Translations under genes and position numbers: made by a program
Notes under the pieces: model-generated
Database searches by the model: none
What the model was told of the DNA's origin: nothing
Seen by the model: only the letters and a program-made list of their open reading frames with translations
Part shown: positions 50,647-58,345 of the stretch, one piece after another
Position numbering within the stretch: the stretch's first letter is position 1
Layout of the letters: each line of letters begins with the position of its first letter
Origin: Terrabacter terrigena
GTDB taxonomy: Bacteria; Actinomycetota; Actinomycetes; Actinomycetales; Dermatophilaceae
Assembly: GCF_042676085.1 (NCBI RefSeq)
Contig: NZ_JBHTKH010000018.1
Location: 1-64,000 of the forward strand
DNA: 64,000 nucleotides
Direction of reading: 5' to 3'

Positions 50647-51036
50647 ATGCACGCCCAGACCGCACTGACCGCCCTGTCGGGTAGGCGGGACCTGTCGCGC
50701 ACCGCCAACCCGGTGCCTGCCGCCCTCGCCTCCGGCGGCTGGAAGGAGTACGGCACCTGCCGCCAAACCGACGCGGAACTCTGGTTCGCCGACACCTCAC
50801 GCCGCATCCACGCCCGCGCCGCGTCCATCTGCCACGCCTGCCCGGTCCGCCGCCCCTGCCTGGCCTGGGCTCTGGTCTTTGACGAGCCGTTCGGGATCTG
50901 GGGCGGCCTCGATGCCTCGGAACGGCGCCCGCTCCAGAGGCGGCTCACCCGTGGTGTCCCCCTTGCGGTCGTCGTCGACGACGCACTCTCTCGGCCGTCA
51001 GGTCTTGGGTCAGCTGCTGGGGGTGAGGTCGCATGA
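50647..51036 (+). CDS. WhiB-family regulator
   Basis: A 129-residue WhiB-like protein with the complete Cys pattern GTCRQTDAELWF, SICHACPVRRPCLAWAL and the turn motif GIWGGLDASERRPLQRR. It starts 5 bp after the transfer ATPase gene, and its stop region overlaps the next gene by ATGA. WhiB-like proteins inside AICE core operons probably modulate element expression; the target is unknown. Confidence 0.85.
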   Translation: MHAQTALTALSGRRDLSRTANPVPAALASGGWKEYGTCRQTDAELWFADTSRRIHARAASICHACPVRRPCLAWALVFDEPFGIWGGLDASERRPLQRRLTRGVPLAVVVDDALSRPSGLGSAAGGEVA

Positions 51037-51425
51037 CCGCGCTGTCCCGCTCGGCCCGCTGGGCCGCCCTGGAGTCCGTCTGGTGCCAGGCCGCGGATGC
51101 CGCAGCTCGTCGCCCGCTTGGTTCGGTCGCGTGGCAGGCGCTCGGCTCGTGCGGCGCCCGGACTGACCTGCCGTGGACCTCCGACCCCGAGGACATCGGC
51201 CCGTGGGATGCCGAGTCCATGCGCGCGCTGTGCCGCTCCTGCCCGGTCCTCGCGGACTGCGCCGCGTACGTCGACACCTCTGGTGTGTCCGCGGGCTGGT
51301 GGGCCGGGACGAACCGGGACCCGGCCTACGCCGAGCCCGCCCGGCCCGGCTGGGTCAAAGCCCACGGCGCCAGCGACGGTCAGCCTGCGTGGCAGGGCGT
51401 CCTCCCGTTCGGCGGTGCCGCATGA
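51033..51425 (+). CDS. Atypical WhiB-like protein
   Basis: A 130-residue protein with WhiB-type Cys spacing (GSCGARTDLPW, then ALCRSCPVLADCAAYV), but the turn motif is GWWAGTNRD instead of G-[IVW]-W-G-G. There is no basic DNA-binding tail after it. It may bind an iron-sulfur cluster yet contact DNA differently or pair with the upstream WhiB. It overlaps both neighbours by ATGA junctions. Confidence 0.78.
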   Translation: MTALSRSARWAALESVWCQAADAAARRPLGSVAWQALGSCGARTDLPWTSDPEDIGPWDAESMRALCRSCPVLADCAAYVDTSGVSAGWWAGTNRDPAYAEPARPGWVKAHGASDGQPAWQGVLPFGGAA

Positions 51426-53185
51426 GCAGCCACCGCCCCGCACCGGCTGCGACCGCCAGCCGCGTGACTGGCGTTGAGCGGCGCCTGCGGACCCGCGCTC
51501 ACGACGGTGTCACCACGGACATGGCCGTCGCCGCTGCCGAGAGCGCCGGGGTCTGCATCCGGCCGGTGCTGCGCCAGGTCACCGACCGCGCCACCGGCGC
51601 CGTCACCACCGTCCCCATCGCGTGCGGCTCCACCCGGGAGAAGGTCTGCCAGTCCTGCGCCGACAAGGCCCGCCGGCTACGGATGCACCAATGCCGCGAA
51701 GGCTGGCACCTGACCGAGGACCCACCCCGCCACCTCGACACCGACCAGCTCGAGCGAGAGCAGCTCGAAGACGAGGAAGGGGAGGACGAGAAGGACGAGG
51801 CGTCGGACGAGGAGGAGCCGTCGTCGCGTCGGGTGCGCTCGACCCGGCACCTGCCCGGCTTCCCAGACCTGCCCACACTGCCGGTGCAGGACCGCACCAT
51901 CGGTACTGCGTTCACCGACGAGCGCACCGGCCGCACCTACCGGCCCTCGATGTTCCTGACCCTCACCCTGCCCTCCTACGGCAAGGTGATCCCCGGCACC
52001 GGCGTCCCCCGCCACCCGGCCCGCTACGACTACCGGCGTGCCGCGCTGGACGCGCTGCTGTTCCCGCGGCTGGTCGACCGGTTCTGGCAGAACCTGCGCC
52101 GGGCGGCCGGCTACAAGGTGCAGTACTTCGCCGCCGTCGAATCCCAGCGCCGCCTCGCCCCGCACCTGCACGCCGCCGTCCGCGGTGCCATCCCCAGGGC
52201 CACCATCAAGGCCGTCGCCCGCGGCACCTACGCCGCGATCTGGTGGCCCTCCATCGAGCAGGTGGTCTACGACGGCGACATGCTCCCGGTCTGGGACCGC
52301 GACCGGGAGGCCTACACAGACCCGACCACCGGGGCCGCGCTGCCGACCTGGCAGGACGCGCTCGACCGGCTCGACGCAGACCGCGCCGTCGGCGAAGACG
52401 TCGAGCCGATGCACGTGCTCACCTTCGGCAAGCAGGTCGACATCAAAGGCCTGCTCGGCGGCACCCCCGACAGCGACCGCGCCGTCCGCTACCTGTGCAA
52501 GTACCTGACCAAGTCCATCGCCGACACCTACGCCGGCACACCCGCCACCGACGATCACGACCCTGCTGGCCCGCAGGGCGAGCCCGACGCGGCGGCGCTG
52601 GCGTACGAGCGGCACATCGACCGGCTGCACCACGAGGTCCGGTGGCTGCCCTGCTCCCCGTCCTGCGCGAACTGGCTGCGCCACGGCATCCAACCCAAAG
52701 ATCCCGGCCCCGGCCTGACCCCCGGCGCGTGCCCGTCCAAAGCCCACGACCGCGACCACCTCGGCCTCGGCGGCCGCCGCGTCCTGGTCTCCCGCCACTG
52801 GTCCGGCAAGACCCTCACCCAGCACAAGGCCGACCGCGCCGCCGTCGTCCGCGCCGTCCTGACCGAGGCCGGCATCGACGCCCCAGAGGCCGACCGGCTC
52901 GCCGCCGACGTCCTCCACGAGGACGGGCTGCCCCGGTTCGTCTGGGAAGACGTCCCCGTCCGCGACCGCGACTACACCGCCGTCATCACCGCCTCACTGC
53001 GGCAGGCCCAACGCTGGCGCACCCAGTACGACGACGCGAAACGCACTGCGGCACAACGCGAAACCGATCGTGGCTCACCGCCCGCCACGCCTGTGGACAG
53101 TCATTCGGCAAACAGTCCCACCGCCGCCAACATGGTCGGCTCACCCGAGGAGGAGAACGATGGAACGACTGTTGAACCTCGATGA
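51422..53185 (+). CDS. Replication initiator, RepSA-like
   Basis: A 587-residue replication initiator of the pSAM2 RepSA kind. It has an N-terminal Cys-rich segment (CIRPVLRQ; STREKVCQSCADKARR), an acidic low-complexity stretch (about residues 115-140), a catalytic core with MFLTLTLPSYG, the HUH metal motif in RLAPHLHAAVRG, and the tyrosine region VRYLCKYLTKSI. A second Cys/His cluster lies at LPCSPSCANWLRHG. Such proteins nick the double-strand origin for rolling-circle replication, and the origin may lie within or beside the gene. Start by ATGA overlap with the WhiB-like gene. Confidence 0.87.
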   Translation: MSSHRPAPAATASRVTGVERRLRTRAHDGVTTDMAVAAAESAGVCIRPVLRQVTDRATGAVTTVPIACGSTREKVCQSCADKARRLRMHQCREGWHLTEDPPRHLDTDQLEREQLEDEEGEDEKDEASDEEEPSSRRVRSTRHLPGFPDLPTLPVQDRTIGTAFTDERTGRTYRPSMFLTLTLPSYGKVIPGTGVPRHPARYDYRRAALDALLFPRLVDRFWQNLRRAAGYKVQYFAAVESQRRLAPHLHAAVRGAIPRATIKAVARGTYAAIWWPSIEQVVYDGDMLPVWDRDREAYTDPTTGAALPTWQDALDRLDADRAVGEDVEPMHVLTFGKQVDIKGLLGGTPDSDRAVRYLCKYLTKSIADTYAGTPATDDHDPAGPQGEPDAAALAYERHIDRLHHEVRWLPCSPSCANWLRHGIQPKDPGPGLTPGACPSKAHDRDHLGLGGRRVLVSRHWSGKTLTQHKADRAAVVRAVLTEAGIDAPEADRLAADVLHEDGLPRFVWEDVPVRDRDYTAVITASLRQAQRWRTQYDDAKRTAAQRETDRGSPPATPVDSHSANSPTAANMVGSPEEENDGTTVEPR

Positions 53186-53360
53186 GGCGGCCGTATGCCT
53201 CGGCACGTCACCTCGATTTCCACGGCGACTCATTGCCCAGCGGCGCATCCGCTTCGTGAAGGTGGGCCGGCACGTGAGGATCCCTGAGTCGGCGCTCGTC
53301 GAGTTCGTGGCCGCTGGGATGGTCGAGCCCGTCGACCGTGCGAACCGGCAGGCGTCCTGA
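53160..53360 (+). CDS. xis: Excisionase (MerR-like helix-turn-helix)
   Basis: A 66-residue winged-helix protein of the AlpA/Xis type: LLNLDEAAVCLGTSPRFPRR, LIAQRRIRFVKVGRHVRIPE, SALVEFV. GAGGAGGAGAAC gives a strong ribosome binding site. It overlaps the end of rep by 26 bp and the start of int by one base (TGATG), the usual xis-int arrangement. It would bend the att arms and drive excision. Confidence 0.88.
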   Translation: MERLLNLDEAAVCLGTSPRFPRRLIAQRRIRFVKVGRHVRIPESALVEFVAAGMVEPVDRANRQAS

Positions 53361-54499
53361 TGGCAACCCGGAGGAAGCGGCGCGAGTTCGGCGCCGTCCG
53401 CCAACTGCCGTCGGGTCGCTGGCAAGCGAGCTATCTGGCCACCGACGGCCTTCGCAGAACGGCGCCCAACACTTTCCGCACCAAGGCCGATGCCCACGCG
53501 TGGCTGACGGTGCGGCAGTCCGAGCTCCTCCGCGGCGACTGGCTCGATCCTGACTTGGGCCGTGTCACCCTCGACGACTACGCAACCAAGTGGATCGTCG
53601 AGCACCGCATCAGCGCCCGAACTCGGGACCTGTACGAGGGCCTGAACCGTCTGCACATCCGGCCAATCCTCGGCCACGTGCAGCTCGGCTCGCTCACCAC
53701 CGAACGTGTCCGCGCTTGGCGCGCCGAGCTTCTGCGCTCGGGCCGCTCGGAGGTCACGACCGCCAAGGCGTACCGGCTGCTGCGTGCGGTGCTCAACACG
53801 GCCGTCGATGACGGACGAATCGCCCGCAACCCTTGCCGTATCAAGGGCGCCGACCAAGAGAAGGCTCCCGAGCGACCGGTCGCCTCGGTCGCCCAGGTGT
53901 TCGCTCTTGCCGATGCCGTCGGCCCGCAGTTCCGAGCCTTTGTCCTGACCGCCGCCCTCACGAGCATGCGATGGGGCGAGTTGATCGCCCTCCGTCGCCG
54001 CGACCTCGACCTGGACGAGGGGCTGGCCTTCGTGCACCGGAGCCTGATCGAACGAGGCGGACTGCTCGAGGAGGGACCGCCCAAGAACAACAGCGTCCGC
54101 GTTGTGACGCTGCCCGCCCTCCTGGTCGACGAGCTGCGTCGCCACGTGGCGCGAGTAGCCGGCGGTGACGACGCCCTGGTCTTCACGGGGGAGCGGGGCG
54201 CCACCCCACGCCGCGGAAACTGGCGCGCCAACGTCGGATGGGCACAGGCCCTGGTCTCGGCCGGGCTGCCCGAGGGCTTCCACTTCCACGACCTGCGCCA
54301 CACGGGCAACCACCTCGTCGCCCAGTCGGGAGCCTCGACGCGAGAGCTGATGCACCGGATGGGGCACTCGACGATGCGGGCCGCGCTCATCTACCAGCAC
54401 GCCACGGAGGCTCGGTCGCGCGCCCTTGCCGACCGCCTCAACGACCTGGTCGCCGCGCACCGTGGACCCGCGTCGCACGACGTGGACGAGGGCACGTAA
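53360..54499 (+). CDS. int: Tyrosine-recombinase integrase
   Basis: A 379-residue site-specific recombinase with an N-terminal arm-binding region (residues 1-65), a SAM-like core-binding domain (about 70-160) and a catalytic domain with Arg in LTSMRWGELIALR, HxxR in FHDLRHTGNHL, His in MGHSTMRAAL and the Tyr nucleophile in IYQHATEARS. It lies next to attR inside the element and inserts it into the 3' half of tRNA-Gly(CCC). All catalytic residues are present, so the element may be mobile. Confidence 0.93.
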   Translation: MATRRKRREFGAVRQLPSGRWQASYLATDGLRRTAPNTFRTKADAHAWLTVRQSELLRGDWLDPDLGRVTLDDYATKWIVEHRISARTRDLYEGLNRLHIRPILGHVQLGSLTTERVRAWRAELLRSGRSEVTTAKAYRLLRAVLNTAVDDGRIARNPCRIKGADQEKAPERPVASVAQVFALADAVGPQFRAFVLTAALTSMRWGELIALRRRDLDLDEGLAFVHRSLIERGGLLEEGPPKNNSVRVVTLPALLVDELRRHVARVAGGDDALVFTGERGATPRRGNWRANVGWAQALVSAGLPEGFHFHDLRHTGNHLVAQSGASTRELMHRMGHSTMRAALIYQHATEARSRALADRLNDLVAAHRGPASHDVDEGT

Positions 54500-54516
54500 T
54501 TGCACGTTCGTTGCAC
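54500..54516. promoter_or_regulatory. Candidate integrase/excisionase arm site (right)
   Basis: TTGCACGTTCGTTGCAC, identical to 39669-39685, starts immediately after the integrase stop codon and lies 73 bp from attR. Confidence 0.6.
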
Positions 54517-54542
54517 GCGGCACCAAGGGCACAGCCCCAAAG

Positions 54543-54586
54543 ACGAAGCCGCAGGCCGGGAGACATCTCCTGGCCTGCGGCTTCGT
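54543..54586. terminator. Strong hairpin between int and tRNA-Gly
   Basis: A perfect 15-bp stem (54543-54557 with 54572-54586, core GAAGCCGCAGGCC) and a 14-nt loop. It faces both the integrase transcript and the tRNA transcript coming from the right, so it can terminate both. Confidence 0.78.
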
Positions 54587-54588
54587 GT

Positions 54589-54633
54589 CGGAGCGAGCGA
54601 CGGGAATCGAACCCGCGTATCCAGCTTGGGAAG
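54589..54633. repeat. attR
   Basis: A 45-bp copy identical to attL at 39538-39582, forming the 3' half of the intact tRNA-Gly(CCC) gene. The identity ends sharply inside the anticodon stem, after TTGGGAAG. Confidence 0.93.
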
Positions 54634-54662
54634 CTGGCGCTCTACCATTGAGCTACGCTCGC
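54592..54662 (-). tRNA. tRNA-Gly(CCC), integration target
   Basis: A canonical 71-nt cloverleaf. The acceptor is GCGAGCG/CGCUCGC. The D-arm is GCUC-AAUGGUA-GAGC with G18G19. The anticodon arm is CCAGC-UUCCCAA-GCUGG (anticodon CCC). The T-arm is GCGGG-UUCGAUU-CCCGU. The discriminator is U. CCA is not encoded (CCG follows). The 3' half derives from the integrated element and keeps the gene intact. Confidence 0.95.
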
Positions 54663-54770
54663 ACGGGCCGCCGGCTGGTGCCCCGGAAGGGCTCGCGAGG
54701 CGGCACGCGGCGTCAGTGTAGCCGACGCCGTGCCAGTGCACTGACCGCGACCCAGGGGCCCACCACCGTC

Positions 54771-55202
54771 ATGGATCTGACCAAGCAGTCCGCCTTCGTC
54801 GACCACGTCCGCGCACGTGGGGGTGCCACGGCCCAGGTGGCGGTGACCCTCGAGCAGTTCTTCGAGGGCAACGACTGCGAGTGGAGCATCGCGCCCAACC
54901 GTCCCGACGACGTGCCACTCGACACGGTGCGCCGGGTGCTGTTCGACCTGCGCGAGCGGCCCGAGGTGCACGACGTCCGGGTCGAGCTCGACGTGCTGGA
55001 GTTCCAGGACTTCCCCGACGACGAATGGCCTTACGCCAGTGGGGTGGCCGTCATCACGACGCTGCAGCCCGAGGAGGTCGACGCGATGACGGTCGACGCC
55101 GACACCGAGGCGAGCGGCGGCCCGGCGGCGGGCGCCGACTGGCTGGTCGACGCGCCACCGGTGCCGGAGGGCCACCACTACGTCGGGGTCTGGTGGGACT
55201 GA
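54771..55202 (+). CDS. Conserved protein of unknown function
   Basis: A 143-residue acidic protein: QVAVTLEQFFEGNDCEWSIA, DVRVELDVLEFQDFPDDEWP, ending HHYVGVWWD. It has no signal peptide or TM segment. The pattern of alternating strands and the many acidic and Trp residues suggest a small alpha/beta fold. The stop codon overlaps the start of the SMP-30 gene (TGATG), so they are co-translated. I do not recognise the family. Confidence 0.75.
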   Translation: MDLTKQSAFVDHVRARGGATAQVAVTLEQFFEGNDCEWSIAPNRPDDVPLDTVRRVLFDLRERPEVHDVRVELDVLEFQDFPDDEWPYASGVAVITTLQPEEVDAMTVDADTEASGGPAAGADWLVDAPPVPEGHHYVGVWWD

Positions 55203-56071
55203 TGGCCTCGGGCGGCGCTGATGTCGAGGTCGGCGACCTCGAGCAGGTCACCGACGCGCTCTGCTACCACGGCGAGGGCCCCGTCTGGTCGCCCACGTGG
55301 GGTGGGCTGCGCTGGGTCGACATGCTCGCCGGCGACGTCCTCACGCTGCGCGCCGACGGCTCCGTCGACCGCATGCACGTCGGCGACGTCGCGGCCTTCC
55401 TGCGCCCGCGTACGCGGGGTGGCTGGGTGGTCGCGACCGAGCGCGGGCTGTCGCTCGCCGACGACGCGGACGGCATACCCGAGCCGTGGTTCGACCTGTG
55501 GGACGACCCGTCCGTGCGGATGAACGACGGTGCTGTGGACTTCGTGGGCCGCCTGTGGGCAGGCACCATGGGCTACGACCGCGTGCCCGGCACCGCGACC
55601 CTCTACCGCGTCGACGCCCACGGCTCGGTCGAGGTGGTGGTCCCCGACGCGACGATCTCCAACGGCATCGACCTGTCGCCCGACGGCCGCCTCGCCTACT
55701 ACGACGACACCCCGACCGGGCGCACCGACGTGTTCGACGTCGTCGACGGCGAGCTCGTGGGTCGCCGCCCGTTCGTCGCCCACGGCTCCGGCCACCCCGA
55801 CGGGCTCACCGTCGACAGCGCCGGCAACGTCTGGGTCGCGCTCAACGGCGCCGGCCGGGTCCGCTGCCATTCGCCCGCCGGCGAGGTGCTCGCCGAGGTC
55901 GAGCTGCCCGTCCGGCTCGCGACGGCCTGCACGTTCGGTGGCGACGACCTGCGCGACCTCTACGTCACGACGTCGCGCGAGAACCTCGACGACCCCGAGC
56001 CCGAGGCCGGGGCACTTTTCCGGGTGCGCGTCTCCGTGCCCGGACTCCCGGTGCGCGCCTTCGCCGGCTGA
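55202..56071 (+). CDS. SMP-30/gluconolactonase-family hydrolase
   Basis: A 289-residue six-bladed beta-propeller. It opens with a YHGEGPVWSPTWGGLRWVDM block (metal-binding Glu), then VRMNDGAVDFVGRLWAGTMG (Asn-Asp-Gly), ATISNGIDLSPDGRLAYYDD (Asn) and GHPDGLTVDSAGNVWVALNG (Asp). These supply the Ca/Zn-binding Glu, Asn and Asp of the family. It hydrolyses sugar or other lactones. It is translationally coupled to the preceding small gene. Confidence 0.88.
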   Translation: MASGGADVEVGDLEQVTDALCYHGEGPVWSPTWGGLRWVDMLAGDVLTLRADGSVDRMHVGDVAAFLRPRTRGGWVVATERGLSLADDADGIPEPWFDLWDDPSVRMNDGAVDFVGRLWAGTMGYDRVPGTATLYRVDAHGSVEVVVPDATISNGIDLSPDGRLAYYDDTPTGRTDVFDVVDGELVGRRPFVAHGSGHPDGLTVDSAGNVWVALNGAGRVRCHSPAGEVLAEVELPVRLATACTFGGDDLRDLYVTTSRENLDDPEPEAGALFRVRVSVPGLPVRAFAG

Positions 56072-56138
56072 CACGCCGCCTGACCCGGGCCGGTCCCCCC
56101 GTGCCCCCCGTTGTATGCCGGCGCGTGCGCTCGGGCCG

Positions 56139-57686
56139 TCAGCCTGAGTAGGTGACGCCGCCGTCGGGGGAGTAGCCGAACATCGAGATGGAGCGGCCCG
56201 GCCGGTGCGGGAACCCGGCCGGCCCGACGATCGGCCCGCCAGGCAGCCCGTCATCCCGGCCGCCCGCCGGCTCGCCCGACCCCACCCCGAGCAGGCTGCG
56301 CGTCAGGCGCTGCGCGTCCGACAGCAGCTCGTCCAGGGCGAGGCCCAGGTGGTCGTCGGCGGGCGGCTCGTCGACCAGCGCCGCTGCGAGCACGGCGCGG
56401 CGTACGAGCTCCTTGGCGAACGACGCGGTGGTGCCCTCGGTGCGGGCGGCGGCCGCCGACATGGCCTCGTGGCCGAACAGGTGACCGCCGTAGAGGCGGA
56501 GCAGCTCGAGCCGGCCCTCGAGGTCGGGCAGCGGGATCTCGGCCGCGAGGTCGACGCGTCCGGGCCGCTGTGACAGTGCGACCTCGAGGTCCTCGACCCG
56601 GTTGGTCGTGAGGACGAACGCCACGTCGGCGTCGGCGTCGAGCCCGTCGAGGGCGTCGAGCACCTCGAAGAGCAGGGGCGAGCCGCCCATGGAGAAGGAG
56701 CGGTCCTCGGCGACGAGGTCGCAGTCCTCGAGCACGACCATCGCCGGCTGGTGCGCTCGGGCGACCTTTGCGGCGTCGTGGACGAACTGCAGCGAGCCGC
56801 CGCTCAGCAGGACCGCCGTCGTGCCGGGTGTCGCCGAGAGCAGGTGTCGCACCGTGTGCGTCTTGCCGGTGCCGGGTGGCCCGTAGAGCAACACCCCCCG
56901 CTTGAGGTGCTGGCCGTGGGCCAGGAGCCGCTCGCGCTGCTCGCCCATCCCGATGACGTGGTTCGCGACCCGTTCGAGCAGCCCCTGCGGCAGCACGACC
57001 GCGCCCGCGTCGACCGTCGGGCGCGCCACGAACGTCACCCCGGAGATGCCCGGGCCGTAGGGGTCCGACCCGAACGTGACGACCTGCCCGCGGAGGATGC
57101 TCCGCTCGTCCATGAGCTGCTGCACGCGAGCCATGAGCGCCTCCGAGAGGTCGCGGGCGGCGCAGATCACCTCGAGGCTGCCGACCTCGCGACCGAACTG
57201 CCGGTTGGCGCCCTGCTGCCGCACGGCGACGGGGGTGCCCTCGAACCGGAAGAGCCGGATGCCCGAGGTGACCACCTGACGGCGGTCGTCCTTGCCGGGC
57301 CCGGTGGGCATGCGGTCGTAGTCGACCTGGCCGACCGGCAGGCCCGACCCGTGGAGTCCCTGGACGAGGTCTCCCAGCGACATGTGGTGACGCATGTCGC
57401 CCGCGATCCCGACGACCGAGCGATCGGGGTCGCCCTCCGAGATCTCGGTGAGCGCGAGGTCGGCATCGACCATCCGGTGCGGCGGCACGGGCTGCGCGAC
57501 GACCGCCAGCGCCCGCGGCTCCACGCCGAGGTGGGCGGCGAGGACGTCGACGAGGCGCGGGCCGTCGCCACCATCGGCAGGGACCCGCTCGAGCACGGCC
57601 CGCACGACGCGGTGCAGGTCGTCGAGGAGCGGCTCGATCGACGACGCAGTGGGGGAGCCGTCAGGGGCGGCGTTCGAGGGGTCCAT
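56139..57686 (-). CDS. AAA+ ATPase
   Basis: A 515-residue AAA+ protein. The N-terminal 225 residues are unique to this group, with no recognised domain. The classic AAA module follows: Walker A LLYGPPGTGKTHTVRHLL, Walker B MVVLEDCDLVAED, sensor 1 FVLTTNRVEDL and the Arg finger region LSQRPGRVDLAAE. A Pro/Gly-rich tail ends the protein. It resembles stand-alone CDC48/proteasome-like ATPases in actinobacteria with unknown substrates. On the minus strand TATCGT ends exactly 6 nt before the ATG, the leaderless pattern. Confidence 0.86.
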   Translation of the reverse strand: MDPSNAAPDGSPTASSIEPLLDDLHRVVRAVLERVPADGGDGPRLVDVLAAHLGVEPRALAVVAQPVPPHRMVDADLALTEISEGDPDRSVVGIAGDMRHHMSLGDLVQGLHGSGLPVGQVDYDRMPTGPGKDDRRQVVTSGIRLFRFEGTPVAVRQQGANRQFGREVGSLEVICAARDLSEALMARVQQLMDERSILRGQVVTFGSDPYGPGISGVTFVARPTVDAGAVVLPQGLLERVANHVIGMGEQRERLLAHGQHLKRGVLLYGPPGTGKTHTVRHLLSATPGTTAVLLSGGSLQFVHDAAKVARAHQPAMVVLEDCDLVAEDRSFSMGGSPLLFEVLDALDGLDADADVAFVLTTNRVEDLEVALSQRPGRVDLAAEIPLPDLEGRLELLRLYGGHLFGHEAMSAAAARTEGTTASFAKELVRRAVLAAALVDEPPADDHLGLALDELLSDAQRLTRSLLGVGSGEPAGGRDDGLPGGPIVGPAGFPHRPGRSISMFGYSPDGGVTYSG

Positions 57687-57766
57687 GACGTGACGATAGG
57701 CGGCGCGCGGGGCCCACAGGGCAGGAGTGGAAGAGCGATTCGTACGCCGCGTTATAGCCTCGACCC

Positions 57767-58345
57767 GTGCTGCTCTCCGACAAGGACATCCGGGCCGAGA
57801 TCGCCGCCGAGCGGGTCGTGCTCGACCCGTGGGACCCGCAGATGGTCCAACCGTCGAGCGTCGACGTCCGGCTGGACAAGTTCTTCCGCCTCTTCGACAA
57901 CCACAAGTACCCCTACATCGACCCGGCGGCCGAGCAGCCCGACCTCACGCGCCTCGTCGAGGTCGGGCCGGGCGAGGAGGGCTTCGTCCTGCACCCGGGC
58001 GAGTTCGTCCTCGGCTCGACGCTCGAGACCGTGAGCCTTCCCGACGACCTCGCGGCCCGGGTCGAGGGCAAGAGCTCGCTGGGGCGGCTCGGTCTGCTGA
58101 CCCACGCCACGGCCGGGTTCGTCGACCCCGGCTTCAGCGGTCACGTCACACTCGAGCTGTCCAACGTGGCGACCCTGCCGATCATGCTCTACCCCGGCAT
58201 GAAGATCGGTCAGCTCTGCTTCTTCCGTCTCAGCTCGCCGTCCGAGAACCCCTACGGCTCAGCGACCTACGGCTCCCACTACCAGGGCCAGCGCGGCCCG
58301 ACCGCGAGCCGTTCGTTCAAGAACTTCCACCGCACGCAGGTGTGA
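57767..58345 (+). CDS. dcd: dCTP deaminase
   Basis: A 192-residue trimeric deaminase with MLLSDKDIRAEI, VQPSSVDVRLDKFFRLF, the catalytic segment VEGKSSLGRLGL, HATAGFVDPGFSG and HVTLELSNVATLPIMLYPGM. It deaminates dCTP to dUTP; in mycobacteria the same protein also has dUTPase activity. It starts with GTG, and TAGCCT ends 6 nt upstream, suggesting leaderless transcription. It overlaps the following hydrolase gene by GTGA. Confidence 0.94.
   Translation: MLLSDKDIRAEIAAERVVLDPWDPQMVQPSSVDVRLDKFFRLFDNHKYPYIDPAAEQPDLTRLVEVGPGEEGFVLHPGEFVLGSTLETVSLPDDLAARVEGKSSLGRLGLLTHATAGFVDPGFSGHVTLELSNVATLPIMLYPGMKIGQLCFFRLSSPSENPYGSATYGSHYQGQRGPTASRSFKNFHRTQV

Larger units (their letters stand above)
39538..54633. 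mobile_element. Actinomycete integrative and conjugative element (AICE) in tRNA-Gly(CCC)
   Basis: About 15.1 kb bounded by a 45-bp perfect direct repeat: attL 39538-39582 and attR 54589-54633. The attR copy is the 3' half of an intact tRNA-Gly(CCC). From right to left the element carries integrase, excisionase, a RepSA-like initiator, two WhiB proteins and an FtsK-type TraB with an upstream small protein. It then carries an XRE regulator, a Pif-like Nudix hydrolase, an HD protein, a DeoC-like protein, a third WhiB, and cargo. The layout and gene types are those of pSAM2-like AICEs, which replicate by rolling circle and transfer double-stranded DNA with a single FtsK-like protein. The left cargo uses visibly less GC-rich codons than the chromosome. 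Confidence 0.92.
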
